A DNA stretch of 64,000 nt from Lachnospiraceae bacterium (GCA_021628825.1 JAJXRY010000002.1:1302001-1366000); one strand, 5' to 3'; shown: positions 35,885 to 45,722, counted from the first letter of the stretch. Made by a program: numbers and translations. The notes: generated by a model from the letters alone, not told the origin.

Positions 35885-37088
35885 TGTATGAGGATATGAC
35901 ATATGAAATATTACTAAAAAGGATGTTAGGGCGTGTGCCGGATAATATGGACAAAAGAGAAAGCTCTTTAATTTGGGATACGCACAGTTCAACAGCCGTT
36001 GAATTACAAAAATTTGTATATTGGACTTGATGTAATGATTGCTAATTCTTACGGTGATACTGCAGCAAGTGATTTTTCTCATTTTATTATGCAAAGATAG
36101 GGGAATTATTCCAGAACCGGCAACACATGCTGTATTAAAAGGAGAATTTACCCTTCCAATATTGATGTGCTCGGTCAGCGATTTAACATTGGAGAGATTA
36201 ACTATATTGTTACGGAAAAAAATTGCAGACGGAATATATAAAGTTGAATGTGAAGAACTTGGAAATATCGGCAATCAGTATTTAGGGGAAATGATTCCGA
36301 TGGAATATATTAAAGGATTGCAAACAGCTTGCTTGACGGGGATTCTTATTCCAGGAGAGGATGAAGAGGATACAGAAAAACTCAGAAAGCGATATTTTGA
36401 TTCCTTTGGTGAGCAGGCATTTGGTGGAAACAGAGCAGATTATTTAGCAAAAGTTCGAAAGATTGAAGGTGTAGGTAACTGTAAGATTACAAGAGTATGG
36501 AATAGTGAATTTAACCCGGCTGAAATGATTCCATCTGCAGATGTAACAAAGTGGTATAAGACTATTTGTAACTCGCTTGAAGATAGTGTAAAACAGTGGT
36601 TCACAGCCGTTTACCAGAATGCAAGCAATAAAAAGTTGACTGTTGGGGGAACCGTGCTTGTTACAGTGGTTAATTCCTATGATTATGGGGAAGTCTCTGA
36701 TGTATTGATATCTCAGATACAGACAGAATTGGATCCCGAAGAAAATGCTGGGGAAGGATATGGAATTGCACCAATTGGTCATGTAGTAAGAGTAAAAAGT
36801 GCGACTCCTGTTGTAATAAACATAAAAACCACTCTGACATATGAAAACGGTTATAGCTGGTCTAAACTACAGACTTCTGTAGAAAAAGTAATTCAGGAGT
36901 ATTTATTAGAATTACGAAAAGAATGGGCCGATGCTTCAGTAACAGTAGTAAGAATTAGTCAAATTGAAGCAAGGATTCTTTCCATTAATGGAATTATTGA
37001 TGCTGTAGGAACTACAGTAAATGAAAGCACTGAAAATATATCGTTAGGTACATATGAAATACCGGTATTTGGGGGAATAATTGTATGA
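35884..37088 (+). CDS. Baseplate J-like protein (XkdT), frameshifted
   Basis: ATG 35884 begins MYEDMTYEILLKRMLGRVPD. Breaks near 36010, 36075, 36155 and 36215 scramble the first 110 residues; then the long frame reads ADGIYKVECEELGNIGNQYL, IPGEDEEDTEKLRKRYFDSF and GGNRADYLAKVRKIEGVG, the signature of baseplate J/gp47 proteins. About 400 residues. Forms the baseplate wedge. Confidence 0.8.
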
Positions 37089-37625
37089 GCAGAGAAATAA
37101 ATCTTGTATCTTATTTACCGGAATTCATGCAACAGTATAAAGAGCCTGTCGCAACTTTAGATGCAGAAAATCCGGAATTTGTTCTTTTATGGAAAAATGC
37201 TGAAAAGATACTTTACAATCGGTTTATTTCTACGGCTGATGAATATGGTATATCGCGTTTTTGAATCATTGCTTGGAATTTATCCGGCTAGGACAGATTC
37301 CATAGAGGTTCGCAGACAGAGAGTATTGTTGCGATGGTATAACAAATTGCCTTACACCATCAGAGTATTTTTGCTCCGGCTAGGACAGATATGTGGTGAT
37401 AGCGTATTTACAGTAAAACGCAAGTTTGATAAGGAATATGAGATTGATATTACGACACATTTGGAAAAATCAGGTTTGGTTGATGAGGTTAATAAGCTAA
37501 TTGAGGAGATGATACCTTGTAACATGCTTATAGTTTCTGTTAATAAGGTATTGTGTAAGCCAAATCAAAATATCTATTTAGCAGGAGCCGTAGGATTTGT
37601 GGAATATATCGAAATATCAGATTAA
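37085..37625 (+). CDS. Baseplate/tail protein YmfQ-like (DUF2313, XkdU-like)
   Basis: ATG 37085 overlaps the previous stop. MSREINLVSYLPEFMQQYKE and the frame break near 37260 precede RFESLLGIYPARTDSIEVRR, LLRWYNKLPYTIRVFLLRL and KLIEEMIPCNM, the YmfQ/DUF2313 pattern. About 180 residues. Connects the baseplate wedge to fibres. Confidence 0.75.
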
Positions 37626-37640
37626 GTAGGAGGGTAAAAA

Positions 37641-38880
37641 ATGGCAGTCTTTTCAAAGCTAGTAACAACGGAAAAGGGTAGAGAACTCATGGCCAAGGTG
37701 CTTGCCAATCAACAGACCATAGTTTTTACACAAGTAGCACTATCTAATGTGGAGTATGCAACTGATGAGTTGGAAACATTGGAAACAATCGATGGAATTA
37801 AACAGATTGGTAGTATATCCAAAGTATCGAAATTTGAAAAATAGTACAGTAAAAATAGAAACGGTGATTACTAATACAATTTTGACAGAGGGGTATTACA
37901 TCAAGACAGTTGCACTGTATGCGCAAGATGAAGAAAACGAAATTGTTTATGCTATTGCAAACGAAACATCTGGAATATGTTATATGCCGCCGTTTGAGGG
38001 TGTAACTGTTTCGGGAGCATATCTTACATTATCAACAACCATAAGCAATGCAGCAAATGTTACTGTGGACGTAGATAATGCCGTATATGCAACAATAGGA
38101 AATATTAAAGATTTGCAGGAGCAGATAAATAGCTTAACTGAATTGCTTGTTGGAAATATTTCAAATACAAACGTTCACAGCAAAAATTTGAGTTTGTTAA
38201 ATCAAATGGGATTTGAAGTATACCATCAGGAAATAAAAGCATCAGTTAAATGCTCGGGAGGAACAACTTTATTTCAGGTTGATAAATCAGCCTTTACAGA
38301 AGGATCTTGGAGCGATAAGACCTATTATCTTTATCATTTATATGGGGCATTGAATACATATGATTATGTAGATTCAGTTGATACATATGAAGGACAGGTG
38401 CTTGTTGGACTTAATGTTTATTCTATTGGCGGCCTATGGAATAGCTGGTTCCCAATAGTTCCTACGCAATGTAATGGAGTGTTATCGGTAAATGCTATTG
38501 ACTTATGGGGAATTTATGGACCACCGCTTCAATCAGGTATACAGATTAATATACAACCAATGCTCTATAAAAAGGATAGTCAGGGACAAGTATCTTTGGT
38601 GGATGGTACTAAATGGACTGCTCTTAACATGCATTTAAGAGTATATAAACTTGGAAGTATTCTGCAGAGCACTCCTAGTAATTCTGATACGGGAGGTTCG
38701 TCTGGTGGTGTGAATGACTATGCGCAATTATTAAATAAACCATCCATCAATAATGTTACATTGATTGGAAATTTGACATCAGCACAGTTGGGACTTGAAA
38801 ATAGTAGTTCCGGAGGTGGCGAAACAGAAATGACGTATGATGAAACACTTGCTGAATTAAACGGAGAGGAGACAACATAA
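37641..38880 (+). CDS. Tail fibre protein (tail-collar N-terminus)
   Basis: ATG after AGGAGGG; one break in the A-run near 37835. The N-terminus (AVFSKLVTTEKGRELMAKVL, TQVALSNVEYATDELETLE, then TNTILTEGYYIKTVALYAQD) is the phage tail-collar/DUF3751 domain. A coiled segment (IGNIKDLQEQINSLTELL) and a beta-rich C-terminal domain ending in YAQLLNKPSINNVTLIGN repeats follow. About 412 residues. Determines receptor binding. Confidence 0.8.
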
Positions 38881-39532
38881 TGGGAATACCTAATTTGAAA
38901 GCAATAAGGGATTGGTGTATCGGAAAGTTTCAACCAAAAGGAGAGTATTTGACTAGCATTCCATCAGGATATGTAACTAATACAGAGTTATCTGAGAAGA
39001 ACTATACCACAATGGAGGAAGTTGAAGAAAAGTATGTACCGAAAGAAAGCCTTGGTGGGATGACATTTGGAGTTGATGCCGATGGAAATTATGGTTATAT
39101 AAAGGCGGGTGCTGATACAGTTATCCCTTTTATATAGGTGGCGGTGGATTATGGAGCCAGGCAGAAAAATTGTATGACACTCAAAGTGGTTATTGGTCAT
39201 CAGCAATGACAACAAGAACCCTTAGTACAAATTCAATAACTCTGGAAAAAGATTATGACAAATTTTTGCTGATTTATGAAAAATACCAAAACCATAACTA
39301 CGCGCAAGATAAAATAACAGCATGTGAACTTATTAAGAGGAATGACGCAACATATGACATTTCTATATTAGCTCAAATCGGCAATTTTAAAAAAATTATC
39401 AGAGCTTTTTATATGGATATTGGATGGAGCAAAAAAAGGGCGAAATTGTAGGCATGCAGGTAAAATCTACCTTTAATAATCCGTCGTCAAATAAAAAAAT
39501 ATGACACAATAGGTTTATATGGATTGAATTAA
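38880..39532 (+). CDS. Tail fibre-associated protein, frameshifted
   Basis: ATG overlaps the fibre stop. GIPNLKAIRDWCIGKFQPKG and the MTFGVDADGNYGYIKAGAD strand set are typical of Lachnospiraceae phage fibre proteins. Breaks near 39136 and 39430-39436; corrected parts are GGGGLWSQAEKLYDTQSGYW and KGEIVGMQVKSTFNNPSSN. About 217 residues; probably part of the adhesion device. Confidence 0.6.
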
Positions 39533-39542
39533 AGTATTGGGT

Positions 39543-39578
39543 AAAAAAAGTCAACAGAGAAATTTTTGTTGGCTTTTT
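39543..39578 (+). terminator. Terminator after fibre genes
   Basis: AAAAAGTCAACA ... TGTTGGCTTTTT stem (one G-T pair) followed by T-rich sequence separates tail genes from the lysis cassette. Confidence 0.7.
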
Positions 39579-39604
39579 GTTATTAAGGAAAAGGGGGAAG
39601 TCCA

Positions 39605-39880
39605 ATGTACATAGGCATAAATACAATTATTACAATTGCAAGTGTTATGGGAGCGATTATTTCGATCGGCGGGATACTGATTGCCTGCTATAAGTGGTTC
39701 AGCCGACAGAATAAACAGGATGAAGATATCAAGGTTATGAAATCAGAGTTGTGCCTGCTTACCTATGGATTGCTTGCGTGTCTGAAAGGTTTGAAAGAAC
39801 AGGGATGTAATGGACCGGTCACAGAGGCAATTGACAAGATTGAAAAGCGGATCAATAAGCAGGCACACGAACAGGAGTAA
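39605..39880 (+). CDS. Membrane-anchored lysis-cassette protein (XhlA-like layout)
   Basis: 91 residues. A hydrophobic N-terminal helix (TIITIASVMGAIISIGGILI) is followed by a charged coiled-coil-like tail (SRQNKQDEDIKVMKSELCLL). Conserved LTYGLLACLKGLKEQGCNG. It opens the lysis cassette, as XhlA-type proteins do. Function inferred from place. Confidence 0.6.
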   Translation: MYIGINTIITIASVMGAIISIGGILIACYKWFSRQNKQDEDIKVMKSELCLLTYGLLACLKGLKEQGCNGPVTEAIDKIEKRINKQAHEQE

Positions 39881-39884
39881 AGAG

Positions 39885-40160
39885 ATGAGAAAGCTATTAT
39901 TTCGCAGAGGTTTTACAGATAAACTCTATTATTACAATTTCCGTGCAGTATGGCTGTTTGTGATATTCTGCTACCTGCTCACGGCATTGAGTGGAGAAAA
40001 GAATCTAAACATTTCAGATCTTTCCATTGTAAGTGTGGGTATTCCGGCTGCATTCGCGGAACTTGGGGTACATACCGGTTTTATTATTTGGAAAGCAAAG
40101 ACAGAGAACTGCAGGAAACATAAAGATCAATCAAAAAGTAAAAAGAATTGGAGGAAATTG
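39885..40160 (+). CDS. Two-TM membrane protein of the lysis cassette
   Basis: ATG 39885 after CAGGAGTAAAG. Two hydrophobic helices (RAVWLFVIFCYLLTAL; IVSVGIPAAFAELGVHTGFI) and a basic tail, holin-like topology. An A-run indel near 40143 shifts the end; corrected stop 40160, five bases before the next ATG. About 91 residues. Confidence 0.55.
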
Positions 40161-40164
40161 AGTT

Positions 40165-40470
40165 ATGACATTACAGATTTTTTTAACAGGATTATTATTA
40201 GTGAGCATTTTAACAGGACTGGTTACCGAAGCCATTAAGAGGATTCTGGAAGAGCAGAAAAAGCAGTATTACAGTAATACCCTTGCCGGTATTGTGGCGG
40301 TTGTCATTGCGGTACTGGTGGATATCGGATACACCGTATTAAATAACATGGCATTTGATGTAACCTGGGTGGTATATCTGATTGCTTTGATTGGCCTGTC
40401 CTGGTTATGTGCTATGGTTGGCTATGATAAAGTGATTCAGGCACTGTCACAGATTCGGAGCAAATCATGA
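40165..40470 (+). CDS. Holin
   Basis: 101 residues, ATG after GGAGG. N-terminal helix (LQIFLTGLLLVSILTGLVTE), then two further hydrophobic helices (LAGIVAVVIAVLVDIGYTVL; WVVYLIALIGLSWLCAMVGY). Topology and location just before the endolysin fit a phage holin that permeabilises the membrane at lysis. Confidence 0.7.
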   Translation: MTLQIFLTGLLLVSILTGLVTEAIKRILEEQKKQYYSNTLAGIVAVVIAVLVDIGYTVLNNMAFDVTWVVYLIALIGLSWLCAMVGYDKVIQALSQIRSKS

Positions 40471-40607
40471 GCCGGTTATTAGAGGTTCTCGTTGTTGTTG
40501 GAGTGGTTATTTATCTTGCACTGGCGCTGATCGGAGTAAGTAAGACCGAGCCGGTGAAATACCGGGATGTGAGGCATCAGATTGAAAGTGAGGCCATGAT
40601 CTTATGA
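40467..40607 (+). CDS. 46-aa single-TM protein in lysis cassette
   Basis: ATG overlaps the holin stop (ATGA). MSRLLEVLVVVGVVIYLALA is one membrane helix followed by a charged tail. Accessory to lysis by position. Overlaps the next start (TTATGA). Confidence 0.5.
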   Translation: MSRLLEVLVVVGVVIYLALALIGVSKTEPVKYRDVRHQIESEAMIL

Positions 40608-40732
40608 AAAGGGTAGTTGAGGCAATTAAGAGCATTTTATTAATAATGGCAGTCCTGATGGGGATTGTATATGTGATCACAATCCCCATCGGGTGCCTGA
40701 TCTATGCAATTGTGAATGGAGGGTTTATGTGA
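40604..40732 (+). CDS. 42-aa membrane peptide in lysis cassette
   Basis: MKRVVEAIKSILLIMAVLMG with a second hydrophobic part to the end. Overlaps both neighbours (ATGA), so it is translationally coupled to the endolysin. Possibly a holin regulator or second holin; unknown. Confidence 0.5.
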   Translation: MKRVVEAIKSILLIMAVLMGIVYVITIPIGCLIYAIVNGGFM

Positions 40733-41426
40733 TGGCAACACAGACACAGGTAAAGCATTTATTGAAAGAATCGCACCGATCGCACAGGCAAAGTCTAAAG
40801 GGCGGGCATTGCCGTCCGTGTGTATTGCACAGGCCTGTTGTGAGTCTGCATATGGGACAAGTCCTAAGATGATCCGGGCAAATGCTGTATTCGGTATCAA
40901 GGTCGGTAAGTCAAAGGTGCATTTCGGTACAGCATGGCACGATAAGGCATACAGCACACGTACAAAAGAGTGCTATGACGGTAAGACATACACGAATATC
41001 ACGGACCTGTTCAGGGCGTATGACAGTATCGATGATGCAGTGGAGGATTATTATGATATGCTCGGTACCTGTAAGAGGTACAAGGCATGTGTCAATGAAA
41101 AGAATCCACAGAAGTGCATTACTGCTATTAAAAATGGTGGGTACGCAACAGCTCCTGATTATGTATCAACGATTATGAGTATTATTAATAAGTATAATCT
41201 GACAAAATACGATTGCCTTACACTTCGAAAAGGATTTTCGGGATCTGAGGTAAAAGAGCTGCAGATCTTGCTTATCAAGGCAGGATACAGCTGTGGTAAA
41301 TACGGATCAGACGGTAAGTTTGGTGACAGCACTCTGGAAGCAGTGAATGCATTCCAGGCAGACAGGGGGCTTGCAGTTGACGGTGTTGTGGGGACAAAGA
41401 CATGGGCAGAATTGTACAAAGATTAA
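40733..41426 (+). CDS. Endolysin: glucosaminidase domain plus peptidoglycan-binding domain
   Basis: ATG 40733 with one break within the first 20 bases. FIERIAPIAQAKSKGRALPS-VCIAQACCESAYGTS is the start of a GH73/glucosaminidase domain (catalytic Glu in QACCESAYG). KTYTNITDLFRAYDSIDDAV and NGGYATAPDYVSTI complete it. The C-terminal LRKGFSGSEVKELQILLIKA ... GKFGDSTLEAVNAFQ is a PG_binding_1 repeat. About 230 residues. Cuts the cell wall at lysis. Confidence 0.8.
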
Positions 41427-41566
41427 TTGATGGTGTATTGGAGGTATTGTGCCTGATACTTCTTACAATAGCAGTAGGAGTGTTGTTTCCTATTGCCGTA
41501 GTTTTTTTAAATGGTTGGATAAATAACAGGGATCCCGGCGTTATGCCGGGATTTTTTTGCGTATAA
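41402..41566 (+). CDS. Small single-TM protein after endolysin (end uncertain)
   Basis: ATG 41402 in another frame, overlapping the endolysin end. MGRIVQRLIDGVLEVLCLIL and LLTIAVGVLFPIAVVF form one long hydrophobic helix. As read, it runs through a terminator hairpin; if one T of the run at 41512-41518 is spurious it stops there (about 36 residues), which is likelier. Confidence 0.4.
   Translation: MGRIVQRLIDGVLEVLCLILLTIAVGVLFPIAVVFLNGWINNRDPGVMPGFFCV
41532..41558 (+). terminator. Strong terminator at end of phage late operon
   Basis: ATCCCGGC ... GCCGGGAT 8-bp GC-rich stem with 5-nt loop and seven T bases. Confidence 0.92.
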
Positions 41567-41574
41567 ACTATTGT

Positions 41575-42206
41575 TTATGTCTTTGTATAATGGAGTAGTA
41601 AATTGTGTATTACTACAGAAAAATCTCCCTGGCCACCGGAAAAGGCGGCAGCGGTAGAACCGAAATCAATGGACTGGTCGATCGAAAGATCGGTTTTCGG
41701 ATCGATGTTATTCTTTTTTAAAATGTATTCAAATACCATTTCAGGCATACCGCCGGCGCGTCCGCCGAGAATGGTCTTTCCCTTCAACATATCCCATTGG
41801 AAATCATCAATTGGCTCTCTGGAAACCAGAAAGTTTCCGGCCCGCTGGGTGAGCTGCGCAAAATTTAGCACATAATCGGATGCCCCACCTGCATAGGTAT
41901 AGATCGTGGACTCACTTCCCATGAAACCGATGTCTGCTTCCCCGGTAAGAACGGCGGTCATGGTTTTGTCGGCACCAAAGCCGGTAACCAGTGTCACATC
42001 AAGACCTTCGTCGGCAAAATAACCTTCCTCAATGGCAACATACATCGGTGCATAGAAGATGGAATGGGCCACTTCGTTTAAGGTGATGCTTTTTTTAACC
42101 CATCCGTGCCGGCAGAACCGGGAGAAGAGCTGCTGCATCCGGAAAGCACCGGAAGCAGGGTCAGTACAAGGAACAGCACAAAGGGCAATGTTTTTCTTTT
42201 TTTCAT
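41575..42206 (-). pseudogene. ABC transporter substrate-binding lipoprotein (NMT1/SsuA-like), cut by prophage
   Basis: Minus-strand ATG 42206 after CTGGAGGTT. A lipoprotein signal (LLPVLSGC lipobox) is followed by SITLNEVAHSIFYAPMYVAI and GYFADEGLDVTLVTGFGADK, then TAVLTGEADIGFMGSESTIY, typical of nitrate/sulfonate/thiamine-precursor binding proteins. The gene is readable to GGQGDF, about residue 200 of an expected 330 or so, then turns into phage sequence and stops at 41575. One A-run break near 42095. The missing part includes much of the second lobe, so transport is probably lost. Confidence 0.82.
41600..41640. other. Prophage right attachment junction (attR)
   Basis: Host coding homology of the minus-strand lipoprotein gene ends at about 41620-41626 (GQGDF, where relatives continue), and phage sequence begins. 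The exact core cannot be set because the left junction is not recognised in the window. Confidence 0.6.
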
Positions 42207-42304
42207 ATAACCTCCAGAAAGGATACCCGAAAGAGGGCATTTTGGTTGATAATTTATGGTATGTCATTGGGAAAAAAGGGTGACATGTATGAAGGGAAAA
42301 GCGG

Positions 42305-42333
42305 TAGACAGTAGTCGACAAAATATGTATAAT
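42305..42333 (+). promoter_or_regulatory. Promoter of the SPFH/zinc-ribbon cluster
   Basis: TAGACA (42305-42310), 17-bp spacer, TATAAT (42328-42333), 43 bp upstream of the ATG at 42376; CGGAGGG ribosome site in between. Confidence 0.7.
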
Positions 42334-42375
42334 AATAAAAAAGGGAGTTGACCCAGAAAAACGGAGGGAAAAAGA

Positions 42376-43746
42376 ATGGGATTAATTAAAGCAGTAACAA
42401 GCGCTGTTGGTGGTGTGGTTGCAGATCAGTGGGAGGAGTACTTCTACTGTGATTCTTTAGACGCTGATGTATTGGTGACCAAGGGACATAAGCGTCAGAA
42501 AGGCCGTGGCGCAGGCAATAACAAGGGTGAAGATAACATTATATCAAACGGATCAGTCATCGCTGTCAACGAAGGACAGTGTATGATCATCGTAGATCAG
42601 GGCAAGGTTGTTGAGCTTTGTGCAGAAGCAGGAGAATTCAGGTATGATACCTCTTCCGAACCGAGTATTTTCTGCGGAAACCTGGGAGAGAACATTAAGA
42701 AAACCTTCTCAACCATAGGAAGACGTATTGCATTTGGCGGTGAAACAGCCAAGGATCAGAGAGTTTATTTCTTTAATACAAAGGAGATTATGGGGAATAA
42801 ATACGGAACAGCCAATCCGGTACCGTTCCGTGTTGTAGATCAGAACATCGGACTGGATATTGATATTTCCATCCGCTGCAATGGTGAATATTCTTATCAT
42901 ATTACCGACCCGATTCTTTTCTATACCAATGTGTGCGGTAATGTCGTAAGTGATTATGAGAGAAGTGAGATTGACAGTCAGTTAAAGACCGAGCTGATGA
43001 CTGCTTTACAGCCGGCATTTGCGAAGATTTCCGCTATGGGAATCCGTTACAGTGCCGTACCGGCACATACCATGGAGCTTGCAGACGCATTGAATGAGGT
43101 CCTTTCTGAAAAGTGGGCACAGCTTCGCGGTATTGAAATTGTTTCATTTGGTATTAATACCATGAAGGCCTCTGAAGAAGATGAAGCAATGATTAAAGAG
43201 CTTCAGAAGAGTGCGGTATTGCGTAACCCGAATATGGCAGCAGCAACGCTTGTTGGTGCACAGGCAGAGGCAATGAAGGCAGCAGCCTCTAATACATCCA
43301 CCGGACCGATGATGGCATTTGCCGGTATGAATATGGCCAATATGGCAGGAGGTATGAATGCACAGGGATTGTTTGCAATGGGTGGTTCCCAGCAGGCACC
43401 GGTACAGAATGCCGCACCGCAGGCAGCAGCACAGAACGCAGCACCTGCCGCAGCCGCTCCTGCTCCCGCAGCAGATACATGGACCTGTTCCTGTGGAAAG
43501 ACAGGTAACACCGGTAAGTTCTGTGCAGAGTGCGGATCACCAAAGCCTGTTGCAGCAGATGGATGGGTATGTTCCTGCGGCGCAGTCAACAAGGGCAAAT
43601 TCTGTTCGGAATGCGGAGCCAAGAAGCCGGCAGGAGAACCGCTTTATAAGTGTGACAAGTGCGGATGGGAGCCGGAAGATCCGAAGAATCCTCCGAAGTT
43701 CTGTCCGGAGTGCGGAGATCCGTTTGATGATAATGACGTGCAATAA
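42376..43746 (+). CDS. SPFH-domain protein with C-terminal zinc ribbons
   Basis: 456 residues, intact. Residues 1-275 form an SPFH/'virion core'-like domain (LIKAVTSAVGGVVADQWEEY; NGSVIAVNEGQCMIIVDQGK; TFSTIGRRIAFGGETAKDQR). A Met/Ala/Gln-rich linker (about 300-370) is followed by three zinc ribbons: CSCGKTGNTGKFCAECG, CSCGAVNKGKFCSECG and CDKCG...FCPECG. Family members assemble at membranes as scaffolds; the ribbons probably bind partner proteins. Two further zinc-ribbon genes follow in the same direction. Confidence 0.8.
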   Translation: MGLIKAVTSAVGGVVADQWEEYFYCDSLDADVLVTKGHKRQKGRGAGNNKGEDNIISNGSVIAVNEGQCMIIVDQGKVVELCAEAGEFRYDTSSEPSIFCGNLGENIKKTFSTIGRRIAFGGETAKDQRVYFFNTKEIMGNKYGTANPVPFRVVDQNIGLDIDISIRCNGEYSYHITDPILFYTNVCGNVVSDYERSEIDSQLKTELMTALQPAFAKISAMGIRYSAVPAHTMELADALNEVLSEKWAQLRGIEIVSFGINTMKASEEDEAMIKELQKSAVLRNPNMAAATLVGAQAEAMKAAASNTSTGPMMAFAGMNMANMAGGMNAQGLFAMGGSQQAPVQNAAPQAAAQNAAPAAAAPAPAADTWTCSCGKTGNTGKFCAECGSPKPVAADGWVCSCGAVNKGKFCSECGAKKPAGEPLYKCDKCGWEPEDPKNPPKFCPECGDPFDDNDVQ

Positions 43747-43781
43747 GACAGTTGGCTTTGTTGTTGAAGCAGAGGTGGAGC

Positions 43782-44882
43782 ATGAGTGAATTTGATACGA
43801 ATTTAGATGCCAGAACGGTATCAACGATGGAAGAAACGGATAAAAAATGTCCAAACTGTGGCGGGGTCATGGATTTTGACCCCAAAACAGGAGGTCTTCT
43901 TTGTCCGTACTGTGGACATACACAGGAAATCGCAGCAAAGACGGACGAGCCGAAGGAAGCGGCAGAGTTATCCTTTGATACTGCGGAAAACACAGAAAAC
44001 TGCAACTGGGGTGCGGAGAAGAAAACCGTAATCTGCAAGGCCTGCGGTGCTGAATCTGTTTATGATGCATTGGAGATTTCCGCGGTCTGTCCGTTCTGTG
44101 GCTCCAATCAGGTCATGGAAGCTGCAGACCAGAATACGATAGCACCCGGAGGTGTGGTTCCCTTTCAATACTCTGATAAGCAGGCTGCTGACCTGTTTCA
44201 AAAGTGGATCAAAAAGAAGTTCTTTTGTCCGAAGCTTGCCAAGGAAAGTGCGAAGGCCAAGCATTTTAAAGGGATTTATCTTCCTTACTGGACATTTGAT
44301 GCACAGACGGATTCTACCTATCGTGCAGAGTACGGAATAGAAAGAACCGTAAAGGAGAACGGAGAAGAAAAGACAGTAACGGACTGGTACCGGTGCTCCG
44401 GTCATCACAAGGAGTTCTTTGATGATGAGCTGGTGTGTGCGACTACGAACCAGAACCGCTCCATGCTTGCCGGAATTGAACCCTTTAACACGGCAGAAAA
44501 CAAGGCATATAAGCCGGAATATGTGGCCGGCTTTGCAGCAGAGCGTTATGCCATCGGGTTTAAGGAAGGCTGGGAAATCGCAAAGAAGAGCATCGATAGT
44601 AAGCTCAGACGGTCCATTGACGATAAGATCCGTGATGAGCATGATGCAGATGATACACGTAACATTCAGATAAACAGCACATTCAGTAACCTGACCTACA
44701 AATACCTGCTGCTTCCGGTATGGCTTTCCAGCTATAAATACAAGGATAAGATATACAACTTCATGGTGAACGGTCAGACCGGTAAGGTATCCGGTAAGAC
44801 ACCGATCTCTATTCCGAAGGTGATCATTACTGTTCTTGGATGTATTGCAGCCATTGCCCTCATTTACTATCTGATGAATTAA
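43782..44882 (+). CDS. Zinc-ribbon membrane protein of the SPFH cluster
   Basis: 366 residues, ATG after AGAGGTGG. Two zinc ribbons (CPNCGGVMDFDPKTGGLLCP; CKACGAESV...CPFCGSNQ) precede a conserved middle with PFQYSDKQAADLFQKWIKKK and GIYLPYWTFDAQTDSTYRAE, and a C-terminal membrane helix (VIITVLGCIAAIALIYYLM). The last part matches a widespread 'TFIIB-type zinc ribbon' protein group found beside SPFH/YdjL genes. Probably a membrane partner of the upstream protein. Confidence 0.7.
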   Translation: MSEFDTNLDARTVSTMEETDKKCPNCGGVMDFDPKTGGLLCPYCGHTQEIAAKTDEPKEAAELSFDTAENTENCNWGAEKKTVICKACGAESVYDALEISAVCPFCGSNQVMEAADQNTIAPGGVVPFQYSDKQAADLFQKWIKKKFFCPKLAKESAKAKHFKGIYLPYWTFDAQTDSTYRAEYGIERTVKENGEEKTVTDWYRCSGHHKEFFDDELVCATTNQNRSMLAGIEPFNTAENKAYKPEYVAGFAAERYAIGFKEGWEIAKKSIDSKLRRSIDDKIRDEHDADDTRNIQINSTFSNLTYKYLLLPVWLSSYKYKDKIYNFMVNGQTGKVSGKTPISIPKVIITVLGCIAAIALIYYLMN

Positions 44883-44948
44883 GCGTGCCGGAATGCTCCG
44901 GAGTCATTAGATTTCTGACAGGTAAATGCATATAAAGGAGCTTAGAAA

Positions 44949-45717
44949 ATGTCATTAAATGTGTTAGGTCTTACATTTAGTGCGGTTGTCTTTTTAGGGA
45001 TTTTTATTGCGGCAGCAGTTGCCGGAATGAAAATCTACAGAAAGGTACGGTCGATTTCACGACAGGCATTTGGAACAGAGAATATTTTAGAAGACTTCCG
45101 TCAGATGGAAGTTGAGAATTCCACGACGCCGAAGTCTGTTGCAGGAATGACCAGTCTATACCTTCCCAAGATCAAGAAGGATTTTCCTGAATTTCAATAT
45201 GATGAAATGAAAGTCAGGGCAGAAAAATGCCCTGACTTCTTATCTGTTAGCCATCAGTTCTATGAATCCATCATTTTTTTAAAAAGAGGGAGGACAGGAA
45301 TTGAGAGATCATCTCTCTATGAAGCTTGCCATGCTTCGTGAGGAAGAAGTATGGGAAACTTATAGAGACATCAAAATCCACCGCACAGAACTTGCAAATT
45401 ACAGAAAACGGAACGGACGCTGTATTGTGACGTTCCAGAGCTCTTTACAGAGCTTTTATACCAAGACAGACAGAAGCGGGAAGCTTCTTGCAGGAAATGC
45501 ACAGCTTTATACACAGACGAAATATAACGTGGATGTGATTTATATACAGGATCGGGAGCTGGTCGAAAAGGAAACCGATCTTTCCCTGGGATTAAACTGT
45601 CCGAACTGCGGAGCTCCCATTTCCACGCTGGGAAGCAAGGTGTGCGAGTATTGCGGAACTCCGATTGTGGAATTGAACATTTATGCATGGACATTCAGTA
45701 ACATTGAAGAGGTATAG
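44949..45717 (+). CDS. Membrane protein with C-terminal zinc ribbon (Tim44-like)
   Basis: ATG after AAAGGAGC. An N-terminal helix (VVFLGIFIAAAVAGMKIY) is followed by YLPKIKKDFPEFQYDEMKVR, a Tim44-like region. Breaks near 45231 and 45275-45285 join it to LRDHLSMKLAMLREEEVWET ... CPNCGAPISTLGSKVCEYCG. About 253 residues. Third gene of the cluster; possibly envelope maintenance. Function inferred. Confidence 0.65.
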
Positions 45718-45722
45718 GTCGA

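Larger units (their letters stand above)
1240..41625. mobile_element. Contractile-tailed prophage (PBSX/Xkd-like), no integrase seen
   Basis: Contiguous phage modules in canonical order: repressor and early control, recombination/replication, DNA modification, late regulator, terminase, portal, head, contractile tail, baseplate, fibres and lysis. The left limit is set at the repressor stop and is uncertain. The right limit is set where an ABC-transporter lipoprotein gene is interrupted near 41625. No serine or tyrosine integrase or excisionase is present between the limits, so the prophage is either unable to excise by itself or its integrase lies beyond the rearranged left end. Confidence 0.85.

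Noticed and set aside
43203..43622. Minus-strand Ala/Cys-rich frame
   Set aside because: Shadow of the Ala/Gln-rich linker and zinc ribbons of the SPFH protein; no start context.
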